In this document: positions 6,322-12,565 of the stretch, one piece after another
How positions within the stretch are numbered: the stretch's first letter is position 1
How the letters are laid out: each line of letters starts with the position of its first letter
Notes under the pieces: generated by a model
What the model saw: only the letters and a program-made list of their open reading frames with translations
Databases searched by the model: none
Told to the model about the DNA's origin: nothing
Position numbers and translations under genes: made by a program
From: JBFIHZ01 sp041601535
GTDB taxonomy: Bacteria > Pseudomonadota > Gammaproteobacteria > Xanthomonadales > SZUA-36
Reading direction: 5' to 3'
Length of the DNA: 12,565 nt
Assembly (NCBI GenBank): GCA_041601535.1
Contig: JBFIHZ010000086.1
Location: 1 to 12,565 of the forward strand

Positions 6322-7998
6322 ATGAAAATAAAAGTATTATGGGCCCTGGCGCTGTGCCTGGTGTTAGTGGGCTTCCCTACGCATTGGTACCCGCAGGCCG
6401 TGCGCGTGCAGCTGACCTCGTGGTTTGGCGCCGCGGATTACCGCCCCTTGCCAATGTCCATGGATCCGCCCAGTGAGCCGCCCGAAATATTTTGCCCGCC
6501 CGACCCGGAAGGCTGGCGCGATGCGCAGGTCATCGAAGGTGTCGACATTGAAGCATCGGCGCCCTGCGTGGCCGACAACCCGTGGGCCGTGGCGGCCTTC
6601 GTGCGCGGTACCAATAACGTCACAGCGGACACGCTGATGCGCAGTGGCCTGACCACTGACGCGGTGGAAAAAGGCCGTGACCTGGACGGTGACGGTGACC
6701 CGGACGAGATTCACATCCGTCTGGAAGTGGCTGAGCTCAACGGCGGCTCGGCCATCGTGCAGGCACCGGTCACGCGCTACGAGATCGCCCCCGGCATCCG
6801 GCCCGGCCTGTGGGTTTTCACTCCCAAGTTCGTCGGTATGGCGGTGGAGAACTTCGAGTCCCAGCAGGCCCGGCCCGACCTGCGCCTGCCCTCCCCAGCC
6901 ATCCGCGTTGAGCAGGGTGACCGGGTGCGCATCACGCTGGAAAACAGTCATTACATGCCGCACACGCTGCACCTGCACGGTGCCGACCACCCGTTCGTGG
7001 ACGTTACCGGCGAAGGCAATGACGGCGTGCCCACCACCAGCGAAATGCCCGTCATGCCGGGCATGGCGCGGACTTATGAGCTCGAGCCACGGCAGGACGG
7101 CACCATGTACTACCACTGCCATGTGCAACCGCATGTGCATGTGATGATGGGCCTGCAGGGCCTGTTCGTGATCGAGGAGAACCGTCCGGACAACTGGCTG
7201 CAGACCATGAATATCGGCTCCGGCCAGGTTCGGGCCCGTTCGCAGGCCTCGCGCCAGCAATATGACCGCGAATACGATTTGCACTACGCGGACCTGGATC
7301 AGCAGCTCAGTGAACGCATCCAGCAGGACAATGATCCGCGCCTGATCGCGCGTTCCATGCACCGCGAATACGATATTACCGACGCCACCCAGGATTACTT
7401 CACCCTGAACGGCAAATCGTTTCCCTACACTTTCCGCGAATCACTGGTGGTTGGCCGCGATAACGAGCGCTTCAAGCTGCGCGTGGTCAACGGTGGCGCC
7501 AAGGGCATTGCACTACATACCCACGGCCATAAGTTCACCATCACCCATCGCGATGGCATGGCTGTTCCGGAGGCGGCCCGCTCAATGCAGGACGTGGCCT
7601 GGCTGGCCACTGCGCAACGGCTGGACCTGGAACTGCTCCTGCAGAACGACGGCGTACATGCCTATGGCCCCGGCATCTGGCCGTTTCACGACCACCAGAA
7701 CCAGGGCGTGACCAATGACGGCATCGGGCCGGGCGGTAACATCAGCGCAATTGTCTACGCCGAATACATGGATACGGCCGGCTGGCCGCGCACCCAGGGC
7801 GTGTCGTGGGACAATTACTTCACCGCGGCCTATTACCGCAAGGAAGTGCCGGTATGGCGCAGCTATGCACCCGGGCTGTTTGATGATGCCGGCGTGGACT
7901 GGTTACTGCTGGTGCGGCTGTTGATGCTGGCTTTGGGAGCCGGAATGATACTGGCGCTGACCTGGCGCGGCTTGCGCCGCCATCGCGGCCGGCCGTGA
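6322..7998 (+). CDS. Membrane-anchored two-domain multicopper oxidase (type 1 copper in domain 1)
   Basis: A 558-residue oxidase with an N-terminal hydrophobic signal or anchor (about 4-18) and a C-terminal transmembrane helix (about 528-550) plus basic tail. It is thus held at the outer face of the inner membrane. Domain 1 has HTLHLHG at 214-220 and HCHVQPHVHVMM at 265-276. Domain 2 has HTHG at 399-402 and HDH at 456-458. All eight trinuclear histidines are present (217, 219, 265, 267, 399, 401, 456, 458). The type 1 site is H214, C266, H271, M276. Domain 2 has Ile396 and Asp457 where type 1 His and Cys would be, so the layout is type C-like. Residues 20-165 precede domain 1 and hold C58, C82 and an Asp-rich loop (120-129). 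The ATG at 6322 lacks a strong ribosome site; an upstream in-frame ATG (6160) lies inside the preceding gene. The substrate is unknown; the intact trinuclear site argues for O2 reduction rather than nitrite reduction. Confidence 0.9.
   Translation: MKIKVLWALALCLVLVGFPTHWYPQAVRVQLTSWFGAADYRPLPMSMDPPSEPPEIFCPPDPEGWRDAQVIEGVDIEASAPCVADNPWAVAAFVRGTNNVTADTLMRSGLTTDAVEKGRDLDGDGDPDEIHIRLEVAELNGGSAIVQAPVTRYEIAPGIRPGLWVFTPKFVGMAVENFESQQARPDLRLPSPAIRVEQGDRVRITLENSHYMPHTLHLHGADHPFVDVTGEGNDGVPTTSEMPVMPGMARTYELEPRQDGTMYYHCHVQPHVHVMMGLQGLFVIEENRPDNWLQTMNIGSGQVRARSQASRQQYDREYDLHYADLDQQLSERIQQDNDPRLIARSMHREYDITDATQDYFTLNGKSFPYTFRESLVVGRDNERFKLRVVNGGAKGIALHTHGHKFTITHRDGMAVPEAARSMQDVAWLATAQRLDLELLLQNDGVHAYGPGIWPFHDHQNQGVTNDGIGPGGNISAIVYAEYMDTAGWPRTQGVSWDNYFTAAYYRKEVPVWRSYAPGLFDDAGVDWLLLVRLLMLALGAGMILALTWRGLRRHRGRP
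6679..6708 (+). other. Asp-rich calcium-loop-like segment inside the oxidase
   Basis: This encodes residues 120-129, DLDGDGDPDE. It resembles the DxDxDG loops of EF-hand, dockerin and thrombospondin type 3 repeats. A single copy in the extra N-terminal region suggests a structural calcium site, which is inference. Confidence 0.5.
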
Positions 7999-8654
7999 AA
8001 CTGCAGCGATTTTTTCAGCTGGGCCTGTTACTGGCGGTCTCCTCGCTGTTTGCCGCCGAGCCCGACCCGCACGCGGCGCACCAGCACCACCAGATGGAGG
8101 TGGACAACGTGGGCGTGGTGATGAATGAAAACCGCGACCGCCTGCCACGCGACTGCACGTCCGTTTCCCGTGATTACGATTTCACCATACATGCCGGCCG
8201 CGAATACGCCGCAGACGAACCGGGCATGATCTTCGGTCTCAGCCAGCATGAAGTGAGGGTACAACCGTGCAGCCGCCTCACCGTGCGTTTTATCAACGAT
8301 GACGCGGTGCGCCACCAGTGGATGGTGCACGGTCTGCCCAAGTACCTGTACCCGGCCGGCATGTTTCATATCGAGGTGGCCGGCGGATACGAAAAGACCG
8401 GCACGTTTATTGTGCCCGGCGAAGACCGCACCTACTTGCTGCATTGCGACCTGGCACAGCACATGGAAAAAGGCATGCGTGGACAGCTGGTGGTGGGCAC
8501 GGGCAGCGGGGATTTATGGGGTGTGCGTGAAATCAGCGATGGGTTTTTCAGGTCTTCCTACCTGCCCGGGCAAATGTACGCGTGGCTGGCCCTCGCCTTG
8601 GCAAGCGGCGTGTTTTTGGTCACAATTGCGCTATGGGAGAGCAAAAAGCAGTAA
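7995..8654 (+). CDS. Membrane-anchored single-domain cupredoxin (type 1 copper), likely electron-transfer partner
   Basis: A 219-residue protein with a signal peptide (about 1-20), a His-rich mature N-terminus (HAAHQHHQM, 26-34), a cupredoxin domain and a C-terminal transmembrane helix (about 194-214). The copper ligands are H107, C151, H156 and M161, read from RHQWMVHG and LLHCDLAQHMEKGM. The domain follows the MCO pattern, but the trinuclear residues are degenerate: Met110 replaces one His and Asp152 replaces the His after Cys. It should therefore carry electrons rather than reduce O2. C54 and C92 may form a disulfide. The GTG start at 7995 overlaps the oxidase stop (GTGA), so translation is probably coupled. 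The obvious role is to pass electrons to or from the neighbouring oxidase. A copper chaperone role is the main alternative. The fold is clear; the partner is inferred. Confidence 0.85.
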   Translation: MKLQRFFQLGLLLAVSSLFAAEPDPHAAHQHHQMEVDNVGVVMNENRDRLPRDCTSVSRDYDFTIHAGREYAADEPGMIFGLSQHEVRVQPCSRLTVRFINDDAVRHQWMVHGLPKYLYPAGMFHIEVAGGYEKTGTFIVPGEDRTYLLHCDLAQHMEKGMRGQLVVGTGSGDLWGVREISDGFFRSSYLPGQMYAWLALALASGVFLVTIALWESKKQ

Positions 8655-8725
8655 AAATCGGGTAAAAATGCAGACCTGCAGCCCCGGACCGTGCGGCGGT
8701 CAAATTGGGGCCGTTAACATTTCTT

Positions 8726-8755
8726 TTACCACGAATGAATTGAAATCCCTATAAT
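8726..8755 (+). promoter_or_regulatory. Candidate sigma-70 promoter for the lipid operon
   Basis: A perfect TATAAT at 8750-8755 is preceded by TTACCA at 8726-8731 (four of six to TTGACA) with an 18-base spacer. It sits in the A/T-rich start of the gap before the ligase gene. The -35 match is weak, so confidence is moderate. Confidence 0.4.
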
Positions 8756-8853
8756 GATCACCGAAATCCGAGTAATTTCAGTGCCCAGGGATGGATTAAT
8801 TAAAGAATTTTCGGGCTGGAACGCTGCCGTCAAGGGGCGCCCGACAGAAGCAG

Positions 8854-8875
8854 CCAGGGCTTGAACCAAGCCTGG
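8854..8875 (+). other. Hairpin in the leader
   Basis: The arms CCAGG-g-CTTG and CAAG-CCTGG form nine base pairs with one bulged G and an AAC loop. No U-tract follows, so it is not a simple terminator; it may be part of a structured leader. Confidence 0.35.
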
Positions 8876-9084
8876 GGCCGCCTCGTTAAAATTTATAAAC
8901 AGGCAATTAATCTGACTCGAACAACTGAAAAAAGTTCGTTAACTACTTGTCCATCCGAGTCAAGCGGAGTGTTGTGGTGCGTGATCAATGCTGGCCAGCG
9001 CAGCGTCTCAGCAGTGTCAACAACCCACCCGGTCACAGGCCGGTAACCGCGAACCCGATGCAGTAACGGCAAAAGGCTCAAGCA

Positions 9085-10905
9085 ATGAACAAACAAGAAA
9101 ACAATAGGCACAACAATAAAACCAAACCTGATTGTGAAAGCCAATTGACCCCAACCCAAATCAATGAATCGCTGCCGGTGCGCAGCGATGGCTTCGACAG
9201 CCTGGCGCAGGCACTCGAGTACGCGGCCCAGGGCACGACCGGTTTCAACTTCTTCGGCCATAACGGCCAGCTCGAGCAGGTTCTCAGTTACCGACAGCTA
9301 ATGCAGGATGCGCAATCGCTGGCGCGCCGCCTGGCAGGCCTGGGCTGCCCGCGTGGCACGCGGGTAGGCATCGTGGCCGAAACCGACCCGCTGTTTCACC
9401 GCTTCTTCTTTGCCTGCCAGTATGCCGGCCTGGTACCGGTGGCTGTACCCGCTGGCATTCAGCTGGGTGCTCATAAAGCCTATGTTGCACAGATTCGACG
9501 CATGCTGGTAAGTTGCGACGCCGCCATCGCGGTGGCGCCGGACTCCCACGCCCATTTTCTGGCCGAAGTCGCCGAAACCGTGGACTTCGTCATGAGCGGC
9601 ACGGCTGCTGATTTCGATGCCCTGCCCGAAGTTGACGTGGAACTGCAACCGGCACGCGGCGAAGAGATCGCCTATCTGCAATACACCTCGGGCAGTACAC
9701 GATTTCCCCGTGGCGTAGAAATCAACCAGACAACCGCGCTGGAAAACCTGCGGGAAATTGCGCAAAACGGGCTGAAACTGGACCATACCGACCGGTTCGT
9801 TTCCTGGCTGCCGTTTTACCATGACATGGGCATGATCGGTTTTATCCTGGTGCCGCTGATTTGCCAGCTTTCCGCCGATTACCTGGCATCACGCACGTTC
9901 GCCATGCGCCCGCGCCTGTGGCTGAAACTGCTGTCGGATAACCGCGGCACCATTTCGTCCAGCCCGACGTTTGGTTACGCCTTGTGCGCACGGCGGCTGC
10001 GTCCGTCCGATTACCAACGCTATGACCTCAGTCACTGGCGGGCAGCCTGCGTCGGCGCAGAGCAGATCAAGCCCGAACCGCTGCTGCAGTTCGCCCGTGC
10101 GCTGGAACCCTGCGGCTTCAATGCCAATGCGTTTACCGCCTGCTACGGCATGGCCGAAACGGTGCTGGCGGTAAGCTTCGCGCCACTGGGCCAGGGCCTT
10201 AAGGTGGATTACGTAGACGGCGAGCAGATGACCATCAGCGGCCAGGCCAGCAGCGTGACTGCTGATCATCCACAGGCTTCAGGTTATGTGGATTGCGGCA
10301 AGGTGCTGCCCGGCTTTGAATTCTGCATTCGTGATACCGACGGCCGTGAACTGCCCGACCGCCAGTGTGGAGAGATTTTTCTCAAGGGCCCCAGCGTGAT
10401 GTCCGGGTACTTCCGCGATGCCGAATCTTCCGCGGCAGTATTGTCCCGCGACGGCTGGCTGAACACCGGCGATATCGGCTACCGCATCGGCTCGCACCTG
10501 GTGATCACCGCCCGCAGCAAGGACGTCATCATCATCAAGGGGCGCAATATCTGGCCACATGATATGGAAAGCGTGGCGGAAAAACTCGACGAAGTACGGC
10601 TGGGCGGCGTGGCGGCTTTTGCCGTTTCCAGGGACAGCGGAGAAGACCAGGCAGTGCTGGTGGTCGAAACCCGTGACCGCGATGCGCAGAACCGCGAAGC
10701 GCTGATCCACTCCATCTGGGCGCTGATGCATGAGCACTTCGGTATCAACGTGGCCATCGACCTGGTTCGTCCCGGCACATTGCCGCGCACCTCGTCCGGC
10801 AAGCTGTCACGCTCGCTGTCGCGCCAGGGATACTTTGAGCGCCTGCAACAAACGGCCACCCCGTCAGCAGCAACATCAACCCAGACGGCGCGCAAGACGG
10901 CTTGA
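9085..10905 (+). CDS. Fatty acyl-AMP ligase / acyl-ACP synthetase of a ceramide-type operon
   Basis: A 606-residue adenylate-forming enzyme that activates a fatty acid with ATP and, by context, loads it on the acyl carrier protein encoded two genes downstream. Motifs: YTSGSTRFPRGV at 200-211, with Arg206 in place of the usual Gly as is common in acyl-AMP ligases; WLPFYHDMGMIGF, a hallmark of the group; YGMAET at 354-359; LNTGDIGY at 459-466; RSKDVIIIKGRNIWPHD in the hinge; and the C-terminal lysine K573 in RTSSGKLSRS. The length is normal. The start at 9085 has AAGG about nine bases upstream. It is the first gene of a same-strand run with a reductase, carrier protein and alpha-oxoamine synthase. 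The Caulobacter counterpart in such a run has been called AasR, an acyl-AcpR synthetase; I do not assign the symbol because orthology cannot be tested here. A CoA ligase activity is less likely from the motifs. Confidence 0.9.
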   Translation: MNKQENNRHNNKTKPDCESQLTPTQINESLPVRSDGFDSLAQALEYAAQGTTGFNFFGHNGQLEQVLSYRQLMQDAQSLARRLAGLGCPRGTRVGIVAETDPLFHRFFFACQYAGLVPVAVPAGIQLGAHKAYVAQIRRMLVSCDAAIAVAPDSHAHFLAEVAETVDFVMSGTAADFDALPEVDVELQPARGEEIAYLQYTSGSTRFPRGVEINQTTALENLREIAQNGLKLDHTDRFVSWLPFYHDMGMIGFILVPLICQLSADYLASRTFAMRPRLWLKLLSDNRGTISSSPTFGYALCARRLRPSDYQRYDLSHWRAACVGAEQIKPEPLLQFARALEPCGFNANAFTACYGMAETVLAVSFAPLGQGLKVDYVDGEQMTISGQASSVTADHPQASGYVDCGKVLPGFEFCIRDTDGRELPDRQCGEIFLKGPSVMSGYFRDAESSAAVLSRDGWLNTGDIGYRIGSHLVITARSKDVIIIKGRNIWPHDMESVAEKLDEVRLGGVAAFAVSRDSGEDQAVLVVETRDRDAQNREALIHSIWALMHEHFGINVAIDLVRPGTLPRTSSGKLSRSLSRQGYFERLQQTATPSAATSTQTARKTA

Positions 10906-10941
10906 TTGCAGGTTTCTGCGCTCCACCACATTCCGGACCAT

Positions 10942-11886
10942 ATGCCCCAGCCCTCCCTGCACCATCAGCCCATCCTGCTGACCGGTGCCAGTGGCTTTAT
11001 TGGCCGCCGCATCCAACGCCAGCTGCTGGACAGCGGTTACCCCGTGCGGGCGCTGCTACGGCCTGGCTCACCCAATAACAGGCACATCGACCCACGCTGC
11101 GAAACCCATGACTGCGGATTGACCGATGAAGCCGCATTGCGCGAGGCCGTAACCGGCATCCAGGCCGTGGTGTATTGCGCCGGCACGGTGCGGGGCGCCG
11201 CGCTGCAGGACTTCCTGCCTGCCAATGTCAACGGCGTGGAAGCCATTCTCAAAACCATGTCGGCCTGCCATGCACCGCGGCCTTTTTTGCTGATCTCCTC
11301 GCTGGCGGCCAGCCGTCCGGAACTGTCCCACTACGCGCACAGCAAGCAGCTTGGCGAACAGGCGGTGCAGCGGCATTCGGCCGGGCCGTGGACAGTGCTG
11401 CGGCCACCGGCGGTTTACGGTCCGGGCGATACCGAGATGATGCCGGTGTTGCAGATGGCCAAGCGCGGCTGGATTTTCCGCCCCGGACCAGAGCACCAGA
11501 AGCTGTCCCTGCTGTATGCCGATGACCTGGCCAGCGCGGTACCGGCCTGGCTGGAAAGCTGGCAGCGCTGCAATGGCAAGACTTTCTGCATTGATGACGG
11601 CCATGCAGGCGGCTACGGCTGGCCGGAAATCGCCCAGGCAGCCGGCAGCAAGCGATCCCATATTTACGGCATCCCCCGCACGCTGCTGGCGAGCGTGGCC
11701 AGCATCAACCTGGCCCTTTCAAGGGTGATAAACCGTGCCCCGATGCTGACACCGGGCAAGGTCCGTGAGTTAACCCAGGACGACTGGTTGTGTGACAATA
11801 GCGACTTCACCCAGACCACTGGATGGCAGCCACAGACCGGTTTACCCTGTGGTATCCGTCTAAGCCTGAAACACGGGACTGATTGA
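10942..11886 (+). CDS. cerR: Extended short-chain dehydrogenase/epimerase, CerR-like (ceramide reductase candidate)
   Basis: A 314-residue NAD(P)-dependent cytoplasmic enzyme. The nucleotide-binding motif GASGFIG is at 15-21, after a short N-terminus and a beta strand (PILLT). The catalytic set is Ser119/Ser120 in LLISSLAAS and Y131-x-x-x-K135 in SHYAHSKQLGE. The conserved RPPAVYGPGD segment that follows is typical of extended SDRs. In Caulobacter the epimerase-like gene between the acyl synthetase and the carrier protein is cerR, needed to reduce the keto group of the sphingoid base or ceramide. The same position here is the main basis of the call. ATG 10942 begins just before the Rossmann strand; a TTG at 10906, directly after the ligase stop, would add 12 residues, and neither has a strong ribosome site. 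A sugar epimerase or sterol dehydrogenase-type reaction cannot be excluded by sequence alone. Confidence 0.78.
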   Translation: MPQPSLHHQPILLTGASGFIGRRIQRQLLDSGYPVRALLRPGSPNNRHIDPRCETHDCGLTDEAALREAVTGIQAVVYCAGTVRGAALQDFLPANVNGVEAILKTMSACHAPRPFLLISSLAASRPELSHYAHSKQLGEQAVQRHSAGPWTVLRPPAVYGPGDTEMMPVLQMAKRGWIFRPGPEHQKLSLLYADDLASAVPAWLESWQRCNGKTFCIDDGHAGGYGWPEIAQAAGSKRSHIYGIPRTLLASVASINLALSRVINRAPMLTPGKVRELTQDDWLCDNSDFTQTTGWQPQTGLPCGIRLSLKHGTD

Positions 11887-11928
11887 CAGGCCGGAGGGGC
11901 AGCCCCTCCTGGCGACATCGCACCGAGC

Positions 11929-11933
11929 AAGGA
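11929..11933 (+). promoter_or_regulatory. Shine-Dalgarno site for the acyl carrier protein's TTG start
   Basis: AAGGA lies six bases before the TTG at 11940. No in-frame ATG or GTG precedes the conserved region, so this site decides the start. Confidence 0.6.
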
Positions 11934-11939
11934 ACCACT

Positions 11940-12233
11940 TTGAACAACAGCACCACCGTTGAAAACACCGCCCAGCAGCAGGTTCTGGAGCAAATCCGCA
12001 GCCTGCTGGAAAACTACCTCGAACCCCGCTGGCAGGCCGAACCACACAACCGCGTGGAAATAACCGGCTCCACCAATCTCAATTCCGACCTGACACTGGA
12101 TTCCTTCCAGGTGATGGAGTTCCTGATGGAGATTGAGGATGAGATGGATATTGCCATTGACATGAACAGCCTGTCGGATGTGCACACCGTGGCCGACCTC
12201 GCCGCTGTCGCGGCACAACAACTGCAGTCCTGA
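11940..12233 (+). CDS. acpR: Specialised acyl carrier protein of the ceramide-type operon
   Basis: A 97-residue acidic carrier protein. The 4'-phosphopantetheine attachment is Ser55 in LTLDSF, with Phe instead of the common Leu after the serine. An acidic helix follows (VMEFLMEIEDEMDIAI), then the usual DVHTVADLAAV C-terminal helix. The length is a little greater than the ~80 residues of fatty-acid AcpP because of an N-terminal Gln-rich extension. The TTG start at 11940 is supported by AAGGA six bases upstream; a TTG at 11883, overlapping the previous stop, is in frame but would add an Arg-rich stretch unlike a carrier protein. It lies between the CerR-like gene and the alpha-oxoamine synthase (15-base gap), the same order as in Caulobacter, where a dedicated carrier (AcpR) feeds serine palmitoyltransferase. 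The symbol follows that synteny and is provisional. Confidence 0.85.
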   Translation: MNNSTTVENTAQQQVLEQIRSLLENYLEPRWQAEPHNRVEITGSTNLNSDLTLDSFQVMEFLMEIEDEMDIAIDMNSLSDVHTVADLAAVAAQQLQS

Positions 12234-12248
12234 AGGAAACACCCTGCG

Positions 12249-12565
12249 ATGGCCCTGCTCGATAAATTCTCCGCCGCCGCTGCCATCCGGGCGGGGCTGA
12301 ACACCAGCGACCATGACCCCACCCACGTCGTCATCGACCAGATCCTGTCCGCTACCGAGGGCATGGTTGAAGGCCGCCATACCATCCTGGCTGGCACCAA
12401 TAACTACCTGGGCCTGACCTTTGACCCTGCCTGTGTGGCTGCCGGCCAGCAGGCACTGGAAAGCCAGGGAACCGGTACCACCGGCTCACGCATGGCCAAT
12501 GGCAGCTTCGCCGCCCATGCCTCGCTGGAACAGGAGTTTGCCGAATTTTATGGCATGCCTTATGG
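12249..12565 (+). CDS. spt: Alpha-oxoamine synthase, serine palmitoyltransferase candidate (5' part)
   Basis: The first 105 codons of a PLP-dependent alpha-oxoamine synthase, cut by the right edge; the full gene should be about 400 codons. Family sequences seen are NNYLGLTFDP near residues 54-63 and GTGTTGSRMANGSF near 77-90, the substrate and glycine-rich regions shared by SPT, KBL, BioF and CqsA. The N-terminus MALLDKF resembles bacterial Spt proteins. The catalytic lysine is outside the window. In this operon it would join serine with a fatty acyl group from the neighbouring carrier protein to give 3-oxo-sphinganine. BioF or an autoinducer synthase is possible from the sequence alone; the CerR-like and dedicated carrier genes favour SPT. 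GAAGGA at 12232-12237 is 11 bases before the ATG, slightly far but usable. Confidence 0.8.
   Translation, partial: MALLDKFSAAAAIRAGLNTSDHDPTHVVIDQILSATEGMVEGRHTILAGTNNYLGLTFDPACVAAGQQALESQGTGTTGSRMANGSFAAHASLEQEFAEFYGMPY

Larger units (their letters stand above)
8655..9084 (+). other. 430-base AT-richer leader before the lipid operon
   Basis: No gene is supported here. The region is visibly richer in A/T than its surroundings, especially 8700-8960. It holds a candidate promoter near 8726-8755 and several inverted repeats: GACCG/CGGTC at 8687-8701, CCAGG-CTTG/CAAG-CCTGG at 8854-8875, and GACTCG (8914-8919) with CGAGTC (8956-8961). With the promoter proposed, the 5' leader of the ligase mRNA would be over 300 bases. 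I do not recognise a riboswitch family in it. Confidence 0.45.

Noticed and set aside
6322..7998. Copper nitrite reductase (NirK), suggested by the type 1 site in domain 1
   Set aside because: All eight trinuclear histidines are present, with HCH around the type 1 Cys and HDH in domain 2; NirK has only a type 2 site with fewer histidines.
8681..8710. Terminator after the cupredoxin gene
   Set aside because: GACCG/CGGTC with outer CCCC/GGGG can pair, but the stem is short, has an internal loop and no T-run follows.
8668..8754. 28-codon open frame after the cupredoxin gene (MQTCSPGPCGG...)
   Set aside because: It has no clear ribosome site and its end coincides with the candidate TATAAT, so chance is more likely.

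Overview
This GC-rich window looks like the chromosome of an envelope-bearing proteobacterium. An outer-membrane efflux channel, a diderm-type lipoprotein and tightly packed operons support this. A gammaproteobacterium is my guess, but nothing in the sequence fixes the class. I see no rRNA, tRNA, CRISPR array, transposase or phage gene.

Left block (1-1747, + strand): the C-terminal end of a TolC/CusC-type outer-membrane factor with a long His/Met-rich tail. It overlaps by ATGA a Tat-exported two-domain multicopper oxidase (MCO). This looks like the end of a copper efflux and detoxification operon. Facing it on the - strand (1757-3487) is a membrane protein with an NHL-like propeller, function unknown. 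A 531-base divergent spacer follows, then two single + genes: a split-barrel flavin-type protein (4019-4531) and an M48 metalloprotease lipoprotein (4655-5512).

Middle block (5533-8654): four GC-rich hairpins stand in a row, then a compact three-gene unit. It encodes a membrane-anchored secreted protein of unknown family, a membrane-anchored two-domain MCO with an acidic Asp-rich loop, and a membrane-anchored single cupredoxin whose GTG start overlaps the MCO stop. All predicted copper ligands can be placed. The MCO has its type 1 copper site in domain 1, whereas the MCO of the left block has it in domain 2. The cupredoxin keeps only a type 1 site and is a natural electron-transfer partner. 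This trio is the best candidate for an undescribed system here.

Right block (9085 to the end): after a 430-base AT-richer leader come a fatty acyl-AMP ligase, an extended short-chain dehydrogenase, an acyl carrier protein with a TTG start, and the beginning of an alpha-oxoamine synthase. This gene set matches the ceramide/sphingolipid cluster of Caulobacter. The ligase would load a fatty acid on the dedicated carrier protein, serine palmitoyltransferase would condense it with serine, and the CerR-like reductase would act on the keto group. The ceramide N-acyltransferase is not in the window.
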